Positions 1-7,603 of a stretch of 64,000 bases of DNA are shown here, piece after piece. The stretch comes from Mesorhizobium sp. CA14 (GTDB lineage: Bacteria > Pseudomonadota > Alphaproteobacteria > Rhizobiales > Rhizobiaceae), in NCBI RefSeq assembly GCF_020165195.1, contig NZ_JAIUHR010000009.1, positions 124,001-188,000 of the forward strand, given 5' to 3'. Position numbers and translations under genes: made by a program. How positions within the stretch are numbered: the first letter of the stretch is position 1; each line of letters opens with the position of its first letter. The notes under the pieces were generated by a model. That model had not been told where the DNA came from. It ran no database searches and saw only the letters and a program-made list of their open reading frames with translations.

Positions 1-1176
1 GCCGAGTTCGTTGATGGCGAATTGCACTATCGCGGCAAGGTCGGCACCGGCTTCGACCGCGATATGGCGACAGACCTGCTGGCCCGACTGGAGCGGTTGA
101 CCGCTGGCGCCAGCCCGCCTGAAGGCGTGCCGCGCGAGATCATGCGCGAGATGCACTGGGTTAAGCCGCTGCTGTCGGCCCGCATCCACTATTCGAACCG
201 CACCGGCGACAATGCGATCCGGCACGGCGTCTTCCGCGGGTTGCGCGATGTCGGCGGGCTGACCACGCCGGTGCCGGTCAAGCGAAGGCGGCTGATCGCC
301 GAATCCGATCTCGCCACTATCTGGGTCACCAATCCGGAGCGGCGGCTGTTCGGCAAGACCGGGCCCACAAAACTCGACATCGCCGTCTATTACGCGTTGG
401 TCGGCGATTTCATGCTGCCGCATATCATCGGCCGGCCGGTTTCGCTGGTGCGCTGCCCGACCGGCAAGCCGCAGGACTGTTTCTTCCAGCGCCACGCCTT
501 CACCGGCATGCCGCCTTCGGTTGCCGTGTTCGAGTCGATCAATTCGGAAGGCGAGACGAAAACCTATCTCTCGGTCGAGGACGCCAAGGGTTATCTGGCG
601 CTGGCGCAATTCGGCGTGGTGGAATTCCACACCTGGGGAACGCACCGGTCAAAACTCGACAAGCCCGACCAGATCGTCTTCGACCTCGACCCGGGCGAGG
701 GGATTTCCTGGCGCGAGGTGGTGGAGGCCGCCGTCCACATCAAGGGCGGGCTGGAGAGCCTGGGACTGATGCCATTCGCCAAAACCTCGGGTGGCAAAGG
801 CATCCACATCACCGTGCCGGTGACCCGAAAGCAGAACTGGAAGAAGCTGCATCAGGCCTCGAGCGCGATTTCGACTTTGCTCGCTGCAACCGCGCCCGAC
901 ACCTTCACCACCACGATGGGCAAGGAAAACCGCAAGAAGCGCATCTTCATCGACTTCCACCGCAACGCTCGCGGCCACACCTCCGCCGCGCCCTATTCGC
1001 TGCGCGCCCGCACCAATCTGCCGGCCTCGACGCCGGTGAGTTGGACCGACCTGGAGACCATCGACGCACCGGAGGACCTGAACTACGCCTCGCTGCCGGG
1101 GCTGTTGGAGACGTCTGGCGATCCCTGGGCGGACATCGACCAGGCGGCGCGGGATTTGCCGGTGTTTGAGCGCTAG
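1..1176 (+). CDS. ligD: DNA ligase D, 3' part (ligase OB fold end plus polymerase domain)
   Basis: This is the 3' part of the bacterial non-homologous end-joining ligase LigD; the frame is open from base 1, so the gene starts outside the window. The visible 391 residues begin in the OB fold of the ligase domain (GELHYRGKVGTGF) and continue into the C-terminal LigD polymerase/primase domain. The metal-binding DLDP motif near visible residue 228, the SGGKGIH motif and the later FIDFHRN aspartate are all present, so the polymerase domain looks active. Ligase before polymerase is a known LigD order. The ku gene follows 400 bp downstream on the same strand, which supports an NHEJ locus. Confidence 0.95.
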   Translation, partial: AEFVDGELHYRGKVGTGFDRDMATDLLARLERLTAGASPPEGVPREIMREMHWVKPLLSARIHYSNRTGDNAIRHGVFRGLRDVGGLTTPVPVKRRRLIAESDLATIWVTNPERRLFGKTGPTKLDIAVYYALVGDFMLPHIIGRPVSLVRCPTGKPQDCFFQRHAFTGMPPSVAVFESINSEGETKTYLSVEDAKGYLALAQFGVVEFHTWGTHRSKLDKPDQIVFDLDPGEGISWREVVEAAVHIKGGLESLGLMPFAKTSGGKGIHITVPVTRKQNWKKLHQASSAISTLLAATAPDTFTTTMGKENRKKRIFIDFHRNARGHTSAAPYSLRARTNLPASTPVSWTDLETIDAPEDLNYASLPGLLETSGDPWADIDQAARDLPVFER

Positions 1177-1180
1177 TTCC

Positions 1181-1340
1181 TCTCCCCACGAAGTGGGGAG
1201 AGGTGGCCGCGCAGCGGCTGGAGAGGGGCAACGCCAGCGTGAGAGTTGAGGCGCCAAGAAGCATTCAACTTTGCGCCAATCCCCTCTCCGTCTCGGCTCC
1301 GCCAAGCCACCTCTCCCCCGCCTCCGCGGGGGCGAGGAAC
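1181..1340. repeat. Mosaic intergenic repeat (family B)
   Basis: Two facing blocks carry inverted repeats: CTCCCCACGAAGTGGGGAG near 1184-1202, and a second copy ending in CTCTCCCCCGCCTCCGCGGG near 1310-1330. Related blocks recur near 7430, 11740, 12605-12780, 22650 and 23350. They lie between genes and have the form of rhizobial mosaic repeats. Confidence 0.7.
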
Positions 1341-1490
1341 GGCGTCAGGGCATCGACGCTTGCTACAATTTGAACTATTCTCCGCGCCAACCGCCCCAGA
1401 AAACACTTCGTCAGGAATTCGGCAGTACAATCAGGGGTCGGTGTAGGATTTCCGCAGCCTCAATCGTCCTACGGACGAAGCGCTGCAAAG

Positions 1491-1537
1491 AGCATGGTCC
1501 CAAAAGGCGGGAACCGGTTTTTGGACAAGACCATGCT
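1491..1537. repeat. Inverted repeat with AGCATGGTC arms (family D, partial)
   Basis: The arms AGCATGGTC (1491-1499) and GACCATGCT (1529-1537) are perfect and flank GGGAACCGGTTTTTGG. The core resembles the longer element at 27801-27945, which contains CCGAAACCGGTTCCCAC in the opposite sense. It lies just upstream of ku. I see no gene between 1177 and 1576. Confidence 0.65.
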
Positions 1538-1576
1538 TCAACATAGTGTCAGTGCATGGCCGCGTAGGAGTTCATC

Positions 1577-2488
1577 ATGGCGCCCAGGGCAAGTTGGAAA
1601 GGTTATCTCAAGCTCAGCCTCGTCAGCTGTCCGGTCCGGCTCTATCCGGCCACCAGCGCGAGCGAGCGCATCTCGTTCAACCAGTTGCACAAGAAGACCC
1701 ACAACCGCATCAACATGAAGCCGGTCGATCCCGAGCTCGGACTGGTCGAGCGCTCGGACCTGGTGCGCGGCTACGAATATGAGGACAAGCAGTACATCAT
1801 CATCGACGACGCCGACCTCGACGCGGTCCGGATCGAATCCAACCACACGATGAACATCGAGGCTTTCGTCGACGAGGGCGAGGTCGACGTCATCTACCAG
1901 GACTCGCCCTATTACCTCGCGCCCGACGGCGCCATGGCGGAGGAGACCTTCGCGGTGCTGCGGGAAGCGATGCGCAAGTCCGGCAAGCTCGCGATCGCCC
2001 GCCTGGTGCTTTCCAGCCGCGAGCGCGTGGTGACGATCGGCGCGCGCGAGAACGGCATGTTCGTCTGCACCTTGAGGAATCCCAACGAAGTGCGCGGCAC
2101 AGCTGAATATTTCGGCAATATCCCGGATGCCAAGCCGGATCCCGAAATGCTGCAGCTGGCCGAGGCTTTGATCAAGCAGAAGCAGACCCATTTCGATCCG
2201 AAGAACTACGAGGATCGCTACGAGGTGGCGCTGATGGCGATGATCCGCGAGAAGCTGAAGGGTCATAAGCCGATCATCGCGGCCGCGCCCGAGCGTGGCA
2301 ACGTCATCAACCTGATGGATGCGCTGAAGGCGAGCCTGTCGCAACAGGCGAAACCCCCGGCCAAGTCGAAGAGCAAGGCCGAGGAAGCGCCGGCAAAGCC
2401 TGCCAAGAAGGCGGCAGCCGGCGGCGGCGCGGCTGAGAACCCGCTGAAGGCGAACCTGTTGAAGGCTGTCGGCAAGAGCAAGAAGTGA
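1577..2488 (+). CDS. ku: Ku protein, NHEJ DNA-end binding
   Basis: This 303-residue protein is a bacterial Ku homologue, which forms a ring on double-strand ends and recruits LigD. The family start (WKGYLKLSLVSCPVRLYP), the central RGYEY and the later HFDPKNYEDRYE segment are clear, so the Ku core covers about residues 1-260. The last 45 residues form a Lys/Ala/Pro-rich tail, as is usual for bacterial Ku and often used for DNA binding. An AGGAG Shine-Dalgarno sits before the ATG. Its stop codon overlaps the start of the next gene (GTGA), so the two are probably translationally coupled. Confidence 0.97.
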   Translation: MAPRASWKGYLKLSLVSCPVRLYPATSASERISFNQLHKKTHNRINMKPVDPELGLVERSDLVRGYEYEDKQYIIIDDADLDAVRIESNHTMNIEAFVDEGEVDVIYQDSPYYLAPDGAMAEETFAVLREAMRKSGKLAIARLVLSSRERVVTIGARENGMFVCTLRNPNEVRGTAEYFGNIPDAKPDPEMLQLAEALIKQKQTHFDPKNYEDRYEVALMAMIREKLKGHKPIIAAAPERGNVINLMDALKASLSQQAKPPAKSKSKAEEAPAKPAKKAAAGGGAAENPLKANLLKAVGKSKK

Positions 2489-3609
2489 CGGGAAATGCAG
2501 GGCCAGTGATCGTTCCCGGCGCCGTCTTCGGCGTCATCGGCGCTCTGGCCGCCTTTCCGCTGCGTCTCGCTGCCCGCGAGGTCGAGCGCCGCCATGCGGA
2601 GTTGCGGCGCGGCGTCACCCGCCGCACCTCTCATGTCGTGTTCGGCCGCACGCTTCTCGCCAAGGCCGGGCTGACGAAGACTGGCGATGCCGAGATCGAG
2701 CGCCGCGCGAAGGCCGAGCGCGAAGCCGGCCGTGCCTTGGTCAGCGAGAATGGCTTCCTGCGCCTGCTTGGGCTGATGAAGGCGCCCGACACCTCGTCGC
2801 TCTCCCGGCAATCGCTGATCGACCAGTCGCGGCTGGCTAGCGAGGATCTCGACCTTCTGTCGCTGTTCGATGCCTTCGAGCATGATGGCGAACCCTATTC
2901 CTTCCGCGACCTGATCCTCGCGCGCAAATATGCCGGGCTGATCGCCAGCGGCGCCACCTGGGGCGCGATCGCGCGCTCCGTGCACCGCTCCGGCCCGGTC
3001 GCCTCGCTCACCGCCAAGTCGCTCAATCTCGGCTCGCAGCATGGCCGCCCGGATGCGATCTATCTCGACGAAGGCAGGAGCGAGCTCGACGGCCAGCTTT
3101 TGTTCGACCTGGGTTCACCCGAGGATGACACGCTGGAAGAGCTTTTCGCCGAGGCCGAGATAGCGGAAGAGGAGGGGCGCCACGATGATGCGGCCGCGCT
3201 CTACCAGCGTTGCCTGGCGATCGATCCCAAGGATGCGATTGCCGCCTTCAACCGCGCCAACTGCTTGCGCGGCGCCAGCCGAGTTGCCGAAGCCGCGCAT
3301 GATTATGCTCGTGCGATCAAGCTCGACCCCGGCTTCGTCGAGGCCTGGTTCAACCTCGCCGGGCTGATGAGCGACGAAGGCAAGGTCGCTTCGGCGCGAA
3401 GGCACCTCCAGAAGGTCATTGCGCTCGACAAGGCCTATGCCGATCCGGTGTTCAACCTGGCGCGGCTGGAGTTTGACGGCGGCAATCTCGTCGAAGCTCG
3501 CCGGCTGTGGATGCGCTATCTGGAGCTGGATGCGGTATCCGAATGGGCACGGACTGCGCAGAAGGGGATACAGTTCGTGGATCTGCATATGGCGCGGACG
3601 GCGGGGTGA
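2485..3609 (+). CDS. BRCT-like / helix-turn-helix / TPR protein coupled to ku
   Basis: This 374-residue protein starts at a GTG that overlaps the ku stop codon by four bases. Residues 11-100 look like a BRCT domain: a hydrophobic GVIGAL strand, a GVTRRTSHVVFG segment and a closing ALVSENGFLRLL. Residues about 110-170 (SFRDLILARKYAGLI, ATWGAIARSV) resemble a MerR-type winged helix. From about residue 220 there are TPR repeats (ALYQRCLAIDPKDAIAAFNR, AWFNLAGLM). BRCT and TPR domains are protein-binding modules. Coupling to ku and ligD suggests a scaffold or regulator of end joining, but that role is inferred. An uncharacterised TPR protein that happens to be co-transcribed is the alternative. 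Confidence 0.85.
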   Translation: MTGNAGPVIVPGAVFGVIGALAAFPLRLAAREVERRHAELRRGVTRRTSHVVFGRTLLAKAGLTKTGDAEIERRAKAEREAGRALVSENGFLRLLGLMKAPDTSSLSRQSLIDQSRLASEDLDLLSLFDAFEHDGEPYSFRDLILARKYAGLIASGATWGAIARSVHRSGPVASLTAKSLNLGSQHGRPDAIYLDEGRSELDGQLLFDLGSPEDDTLEELFAEAEIAEEEGRHDDAAALYQRCLAIDPKDAIAAFNRANCLRGASRVAEAAHDYARAIKLDPGFVEAWFNLAGLMSDEGKVASARRHLQKVIALDKAYADPVFNLARLEFDGGNLVEARRLWMRYLELDAVSEWARTAQKGIQFVDLHMARTAG

Positions 3610-3616
3610 GCGCCTC

Positions 3617-3806
3617 TTCCTTCTCCCCTTGTGGGAGAAGGTGGATCGGCGCGTAGCGCCGAGACGGATGAGGGGTGCTGGAAGGAATGAGGCGCTGGTG
3701 ACCTTGTCGCATGTAAGGATATTGATGGGCGTGGCCGCCAAGCTGGAGCACCCCTCATCCGTCCGAGCTTCGCTCGGCCACCTTCTCCCACAAGGGGAGA
3801 AGAGGA
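3617..3806. repeat. Long inverted intergenic repeat (family A)
   Basis: The outer arms TTCTCCCCTTGTGGGAGAAG (3621-3640) and CTTCTCCCACAAGGGGAGAA (about 3782-3801) are inverted copies. The inner parts carry GACGGATGAGGGGTGCT and AGCACCCCTCATCCGTC, again inverted. The same modules recur at 18355-18462 and 63925-64000. The element fills the whole gap, and its right end supplies part of the leader of the next gene. Confidence 0.85.
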
Positions 3807-3819
3807 GGTTGGCGCACCC

Positions 3820-4473
3820 ATGACCCATTTCCTCTTCGACGGTGACGACACCGCCCCCGTCACCATCCTGCTCGCGCACGGCGCCGGCGCACCGATGGAT
3901 TCCGCGTCGATGGCCGCCACCGCCAAGGAGCTCGCAGCCGCCGGCTTTCAGGTCGCGCGTTTCGAATTCCACTACATGGCCGCCCGCCGCTACGGCCATC
4001 GCAAGCCGCCGCCGCGCGCCGAGACGGTGAACCCGGAATACGTCAAGGCAATCGCCGACCTGCGCGCCAAGGGCGTGACCGGCAGACTGATCATCGGCGG
4101 TAAATCGATGGGCGGCCGCGTCGCCTCCATGGTCGCCGACGAGATGTTCGCCAAGGGCGAGATCGGCGGGCTGGTCTGTCTCGGCTATCCCTTCCACCCG
4201 CCGGGCAAGCCGGAGCAGTTGCGGACAAAGCATCTCGCCGACCTGAAGACGCCGACGCTGATCTTCCAGGGCACGCGCGACGAGTTCGGCACGAGGGAGG
4301 AAGTCGCAACCTACGGCCTTTCTCCTGCCATCGAGGTGATCTGGCTGGAGGACGGCGACCACGACCTGAAACCGCGCAAAGCGATTTCGGGCTTTTCGAC
4401 GGCGGATCATCTGAGGACGGTGGCCGAGACGATCAAGGCCAAGCTGGCGCAGCCCTCAGCGTCGTCATTCTAG
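3820..4473 (+). CDS. KANL3/Tex30-type alpha/beta hydrolase
   Basis: This 217-residue protein is a small alpha/beta hydrolase. An oxyanion-loop LLAHGAGAPMDS lies near the N-terminus, the nucleophile elbow is GKSMGGR near residue 93, and the end of the fold carries IFQGTRDEFG (acid) and DGDHDLKP (histidine). The pattern matches the Tex30/KANL3-like branch, whose bacterial members have no well-defined substrate. It has no signal peptide and is presumably cytosolic. GGAGG precedes the ATG, placed inside the end of the upstream repeat. It seems to be a single-gene unit. Confidence 0.88.
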   Translation: MTHFLFDGDDTAPVTILLAHGAGAPMDSASMAATAKELAAAGFQVARFEFHYMAARRYGHRKPPPRAETVNPEYVKAIADLRAKGVTGRLIIGGKSMGGRVASMVADEMFAKGEIGGLVCLGYPFHPPGKPEQLRTKHLADLKTPTLIFQGTRDEFGTREEVATYGLSPAIEVIWLEDGDHDLKPRKAISGFSTADHLRTVAETIKAKLAQPSASSF

Positions 4474-4620
4474 GGCGAAGCAAGGAGCGGAGCGACGCGC
4501 GCAGACGTTAGAATCCACGCCGTTACATACGAGCGTTGCGGCATTCCAGAATTCTGCTCCGCCGCATTCCACGGCGAAGGCCACGGCATGGGTCCTCGGG
4601 TCAAGCCCGAGGATGACGAA
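4470..4620. repeat. Intergenic repeat with GGGTCAAGCCCGAGGATGACG (family C)
   Basis: The block holds a GTCATTCTAGGGCGAAGC segment followed by GGAGCGGAGCGACGCG, and ends with GTCCTCGGGTCAAGCCCGAG. Both modules recur, inverted, at 38790-38950. It fills the space between the hydrolase gene and xthA. Confidence 0.7.
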
Positions 4621-4640
4621 GCGAGGGGCGTCGTCGGCAA

Positions 4641-5414
4641 ATGAAGATCGCCACCTTCAACATCAACAACATCAACAGCCGGCTGGAAAACCTGCTCGCC
4701 TGGCTCGCCAAGGCAAGGCCCGATGTCGTCTGCCTGCAGGAGCTGAAATCCCGCGACACCCAATTCCCGCTGACCCGGCTCGCCAACGCCGGCTATGGCG
4801 CGGTGTGGAAGGGCGAGCCGGCCTGGAATGGCGTCGCGATCCTCGCGCGCGGCGCCGAGCCTGTGCTGACGCGCGATGCGCTGCCCGGCGACGATGCCGA
4901 CCGCCAGGCCCGCTACATCGAGGCGGCCGTCGACGGCGTCGTCATCGCCTGCCTCTATGCACCCAACGGCAATCCGCAGCCCGGCCCGAAATTCGCCTAC
5001 AAGCTCGCCTGGCACGAGCGCTTCGCGGCGCATGCGGGTGAGCTCCTCGACACCGGCCTGCCGGTAGCGCTCGCCGGCGATTTCAACATCGTGCCCGAGC
5101 CGCGCGACATCTATGCGACCCGCTCCTATGACGACAACGCGCTGGTGCAGCCTGAAAGCCGCGCCGCCTTCGCCGCGCTGATCGACCAGGGCTGGACGGA
5201 CGCGTTGCGCAAGGTTTTTCCCAAGGAGCAGCGGCTCTACACTTTCTGGGACTATCGCCGGAACCGCTGGCCGCGCGACGCCGGCTTGCGGCTCGACCAC
5301 ATCCTGTTGTCGAAGAAGCTCGCTCGAAAACTGGAAGCGGCGGGCATCGACCGCGAGGTGCGGGCAGGGGAAAACCCCAGCGATCACGCGCCGGTCTGGG
5401 TGGAGTTGGGGTGA
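4641..5414 (+). CDS. xthA: Exodeoxyribonuclease III
   Basis: This 257-residue enzyme belongs to the ExoIII/AP endonuclease family (endonuclease/exonuclease/phosphatase fold), which cuts at abasic sites and trims 3' ends in base excision repair. Family motifs are in order: FNINNINSRL at the start, CLQELK with the metal-binding Glu, GDFNIVPEPRDIY, then LDHILLS and SDHAPVWVE with the catalytic Asp-His pair. Its length is typical. It is the second DNA repair function in this first section. A hairpin terminator follows its stop codon. Confidence 0.96.
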   Translation: MKIATFNINNINSRLENLLAWLAKARPDVVCLQELKSRDTQFPLTRLANAGYGAVWKGEPAWNGVAILARGAEPVLTRDALPGDDADRQARYIEAAVDGVVIACLYAPNGNPQPGPKFAYKLAWHERFAAHAGELLDTGLPVALAGDFNIVPEPRDIYATRSYDDNALVQPESRAAFAALIDQGWTDALRKVFPKEQRLYTFWDYRRNRWPRDAGLRLDHILLSKKLARKLEAAGIDREVRAGENPSDHAPVWVELG

Positions 5415-5423
5415 GAAAACAGA

Positions 5424-5445
5424 AATCCCCGCCGTGGCGGGGATT
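5424..5445. terminator. Hairpin between convergent xthA and the small peptide gene
   Basis: The arms AATCCCCGCC (5424-5433) and GGCGGGGATT (5436-5445) form a perfect 10-bp stem. It lies between two convergent genes and could stop transcription from both sides. Confidence 0.7.
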
Positions 5446-5472
5446 GTCGAGAAGCAGGTTTCGGGTGCCCGG

Positions 5473-5562
5473 TCATGGCGGCGGAATGGGCGGCGAGCCG
5501 GCCACAACTGCCGAAAGCTTGCCTTTACGAACGAAAACCGGTTTCTCGTAAGTCTTCTTCAT
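5473..5562 (-). CDS. Orphan lasso-leader-like peptide (putative RiPP precursor), copy 1
   Basis: This is a 29-codon gene beginning MKKTYEKPVFVRKGKLSAVV and ending in a Pro-rich tail. A strong AGGAGG lies six bases before the ATG. Numbered as a lasso-peptide leader, it has Tyr at -17, Pro at -14, Phe where Leu is usual at -12, Gly at -8, Leu at -6 and Gly at +1; the usual Thr at -2 is Val. Those positions are known contacts of the RiPP recognition element in lasso B proteins. The remaining eight residues lack the Asp/Glu needed for a lasso ring. No B or C maturation gene is in the window. It may be a precursor matured in trans or a leader-like regulatory peptide. Confidence 0.7.
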   Translation of the reverse strand: MKKTYEKPVFVRKGKLSAVVAGSPPIPPP

Positions 5563-5644
5563 GGTTGCCCTCCTATTACTCCGACGGATGATCTCATACG
5601 AGCAGCTTCCGTCAAGTAAGCGGTCGGGCGGGCCGTTCTATGGC

Positions 5645-5695
5645 TGGATAGTGTTTCACTGATGGAATAGCGGCCCGATAGTATACCGATAGTAT
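5645..5695. promoter_or_regulatory. Repeated CGATAGTAT boxes upstream of the peptide gene
   Basis: CGATAGTAT occurs at 5676-5684 and again at 5687-5695, an 11-base spacing of about one helical turn. A related GGATAGTGT is at 5645-5653. The boxes lie 83-133 bp upstream of the peptide start and 150-200 bp upstream of the WD40 gene, so they could be operator sites for either. The rest of 5563-5846 holds only a short inverted repeat (CTTAGCC/GGCTAAG near 5757-5784). Confidence 0.35.
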
Positions 5696-5846
5696 GACGC
5701 CTGCAGTGGAACTGGAAGAGAAGCATATCGCCCGGCGAGCTGTGTGACGTCCTGCACTTAGCCTTGGCCGCCAGCTCGGCTAAGATGCCGAGGCCGGCCT
5801 GCTGCCGCCTGTGACAAGGGAGCGGCCGCAAGGCGCGGGGGAACCG

Positions 5847-7427
5847 ATGAAGAGATCGACCGACAGGCTGCTGGCGCTGGCGATGCTGATCGTCGGCATT
5901 GCCTGTTTCGCCAAGCTCTATCCGGCGCTGGGCGGCGGGCCGCCGGCGACGGCGCGCCTGGAAGTCTTGGGCGCGGCCGGTTTGCTGTCGGTCCTTGCCG
6001 GGCTGCTGTTCCTCGCCGGCCTGCTGCCGGCCGCCGCCAGGCATGATCCGGCTGCCCCTTTGTTCGGTCGCGACGCCGAGATCGCGCCGGCCGGCCATCC
6101 GCGGTTGCGCCGCGCAGCGCTCGCCTTGCCGCTTCTGGCCCTGATCGTGATCGTCGCCGACCAGTTTGGTCCGTGGCGGGCGCCGGGCAGCGAAGAGGCG
6201 AAGGAGGTCGCCACCGCGCCGGCGGAGCCGGCGCCTCGGCCGCCCGAGCCGAAGGCGAGCGCAAAACCAACCACGCCTGAGGCGAGCGTCAAGCCAGCCG
6301 CGCCTGCATCCGCACAGGAAGAGGCCGCAAAGCGCGCGCTGCCCGAGCCGGTTGCGGCTCCCGTTCAGCCGGCGCCGGCAGCCGCCGCGCCGGCCGGATC
6401 CGCGCCGCGGCCCGCCCAGCCGGCAGAGCCGGTCCAGCCAACCCAGCAGACGGCGCTCGTGCCCGCAACGCCGCCGCAGACGGAGGCGCCGCCTCCGCCG
6501 GCACCTCCGGCCCAGCCGACCGCGCTCGAAGGCCACCGCGACGCCGTCGTCTGGCTGGCGGTGTCGGCCGACGGCCACGAGATCTTGAGCGCCAGCACCG
6601 ACCGCATGATCAAGCTCTGGGACATCGACGGCAAGCGGCTGATCCGCGATCTTGGCCAGCACAAGGACATGGCGCGGACCGCGCTTTTCATGCCCGACGG
6701 CAGGACCGCGCTCACCGCCGGCGATGACGGCGAAATCGTGCTGCGCCAGCTATCCGACGGCACTGTGCTGCACGTCTTCTCCTCAGGGGCAAACGGCGGC
6801 GTCAGGCAATTGAAGATCAGCCCGGATGGCAAGCGCGCCGTCAGCGGTCACGATACCGGTTCCGTCGTGGTTTGGGACCTGGGGAAGGGGGCGGTGCTGC
6901 GCGTGCTGCCGGGCCACGACTGGTCGGTGAGCTCCGTTGCCATCTCGCCCGACGGCACCAGGGCGCTCACGGGCAGTATCGACGGCGAGCTGAAGCTCTG
7001 GGATATCGTTTCGGGCAAGCAACTGCGCAGCTGGCACGGCCACGACCGCGGCGCCTATGGCGCGGTCTTCCTGGCCGATGGCCATCACGCGGTGACCGGC
7101 AGCGGCGACTACACGATCAAGCTCTGGGATCTCGACACCTTCAAGGAGGTCCGCCGCTTCGACGGCCATTCCGGCACGGTTTATGCGCTCGCCTTGTCGG
7201 CCGACGGCAAGCGTCTCGGCTCCGTCTCGCTGGATGGCACCGCCAGGATCTGGAACGTGGACACCGGCGCCGAGATCGCCGAATTCGACCCCGGCACTGG
7301 CCCCATCTATTCGGTCGCCTTCGCCGCCGACGGCACGCTGTTGACCGGCGGCATCGACCGCTCCATCCGCGACTGGCCGGCGGCGGGCGGGGATGGAGCG
7401 GTGCTGTTTGCCGGGGCGCCGGAATAG
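5847..7427 (+). CDS. Membrane-anchored WD40 repeat protein
   Basis: This 526-residue protein has three hydrophobic segments in its first 115 residues (LLALAMLIVGIACF, a second near 45-65, and ALPLLALIVIVA). A linker of about 130 residues very rich in Pro and Ala follows, then about seven WD40 repeats from residue 225 to the end, seen as repeated GH..V..VA.S.DG and IKLWD units. WD40 propellers are protein-binding platforms; no catalytic domain is visible. The ATG at 5847 was chosen because GGGGGA precedes it; an upstream in-frame GTG at 5811 would add 12 residues. The propeller may face the cytoplasm or periplasm depending on membrane topology, which I cannot settle. Confidence 0.88.
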   Translation: MKRSTDRLLALAMLIVGIACFAKLYPALGGGPPATARLEVLGAAGLLSVLAGLLFLAGLLPAAARHDPAAPLFGRDAEIAPAGHPRLRRAALALPLLALIVIVADQFGPWRAPGSEEAKEVATAPAEPAPRPPEPKASAKPTTPEASVKPAAPASAQEEAAKRALPEPVAAPVQPAPAAAAPAGSAPRPAQPAEPVQPTQQTALVPATPPQTEAPPPPAPPAQPTALEGHRDAVVWLAVSADGHEILSASTDRMIKLWDIDGKRLIRDLGQHKDMARTALFMPDGRTALTAGDDGEIVLRQLSDGTVLHVFSSGANGGVRQLKISPDGKRAVSGHDTGSVVVWDLGKGAVLRVLPGHDWSVSSVAISPDGTRALTGSIDGELKLWDIVSGKQLRSWHGHDRGAYGAVFLADGHHAVTGSGDYTIKLWDLDTFKEVRRFDGHSGTVYALALSADGKRLGSVSLDGTARIWNVDTGAEIAEFDPGTGPIYSVAFAADGTLLTGGIDRSIRDWPAAGGDGAVLFAGAPE

Positions 7428-7429
7428 CG

Positions 7430-7490
7430 GAGGCGATTGGCGAAGGCCCACGTGGCAGCCAATCTCCTCCACGAGGGGAAAGATCGGCGG
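7430..7490. repeat. Mosaic intergenic repeat (family B)
   Basis: The segment contains GGCGATTGGCGAAGGCC and CCAATCTCCTCCACGAGGGG, modules shared with the blocks near 11740, 12700 and 23360. It occupies part of the gap before the cytochrome gene. Confidence 0.5.
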
Positions 7491-7603
7491 CTTCCACGCC
7501 TTTGCCAATTGACGGGGCGCAGCTCCTGCCTAGTTCATCCCGATGACGGCATAGCCGGCCGGACATCCCGACTGCCGCCGCGCCTCACGCAAGGAGTCCT
7601 TCC

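Noticed and set aside
1511-1535. GGAAC upstream of ku as a stress promoter
   Set aside because: No TT at the right distance, and the GGAAC belongs to the family D repeat core.
3617-3806. Possible CRISPR or transposon end from the long inverted repeat
   Set aside because: There are no regular spacers, no target-site duplication and no transposase; the modules recur between genes as mosaic repeats.
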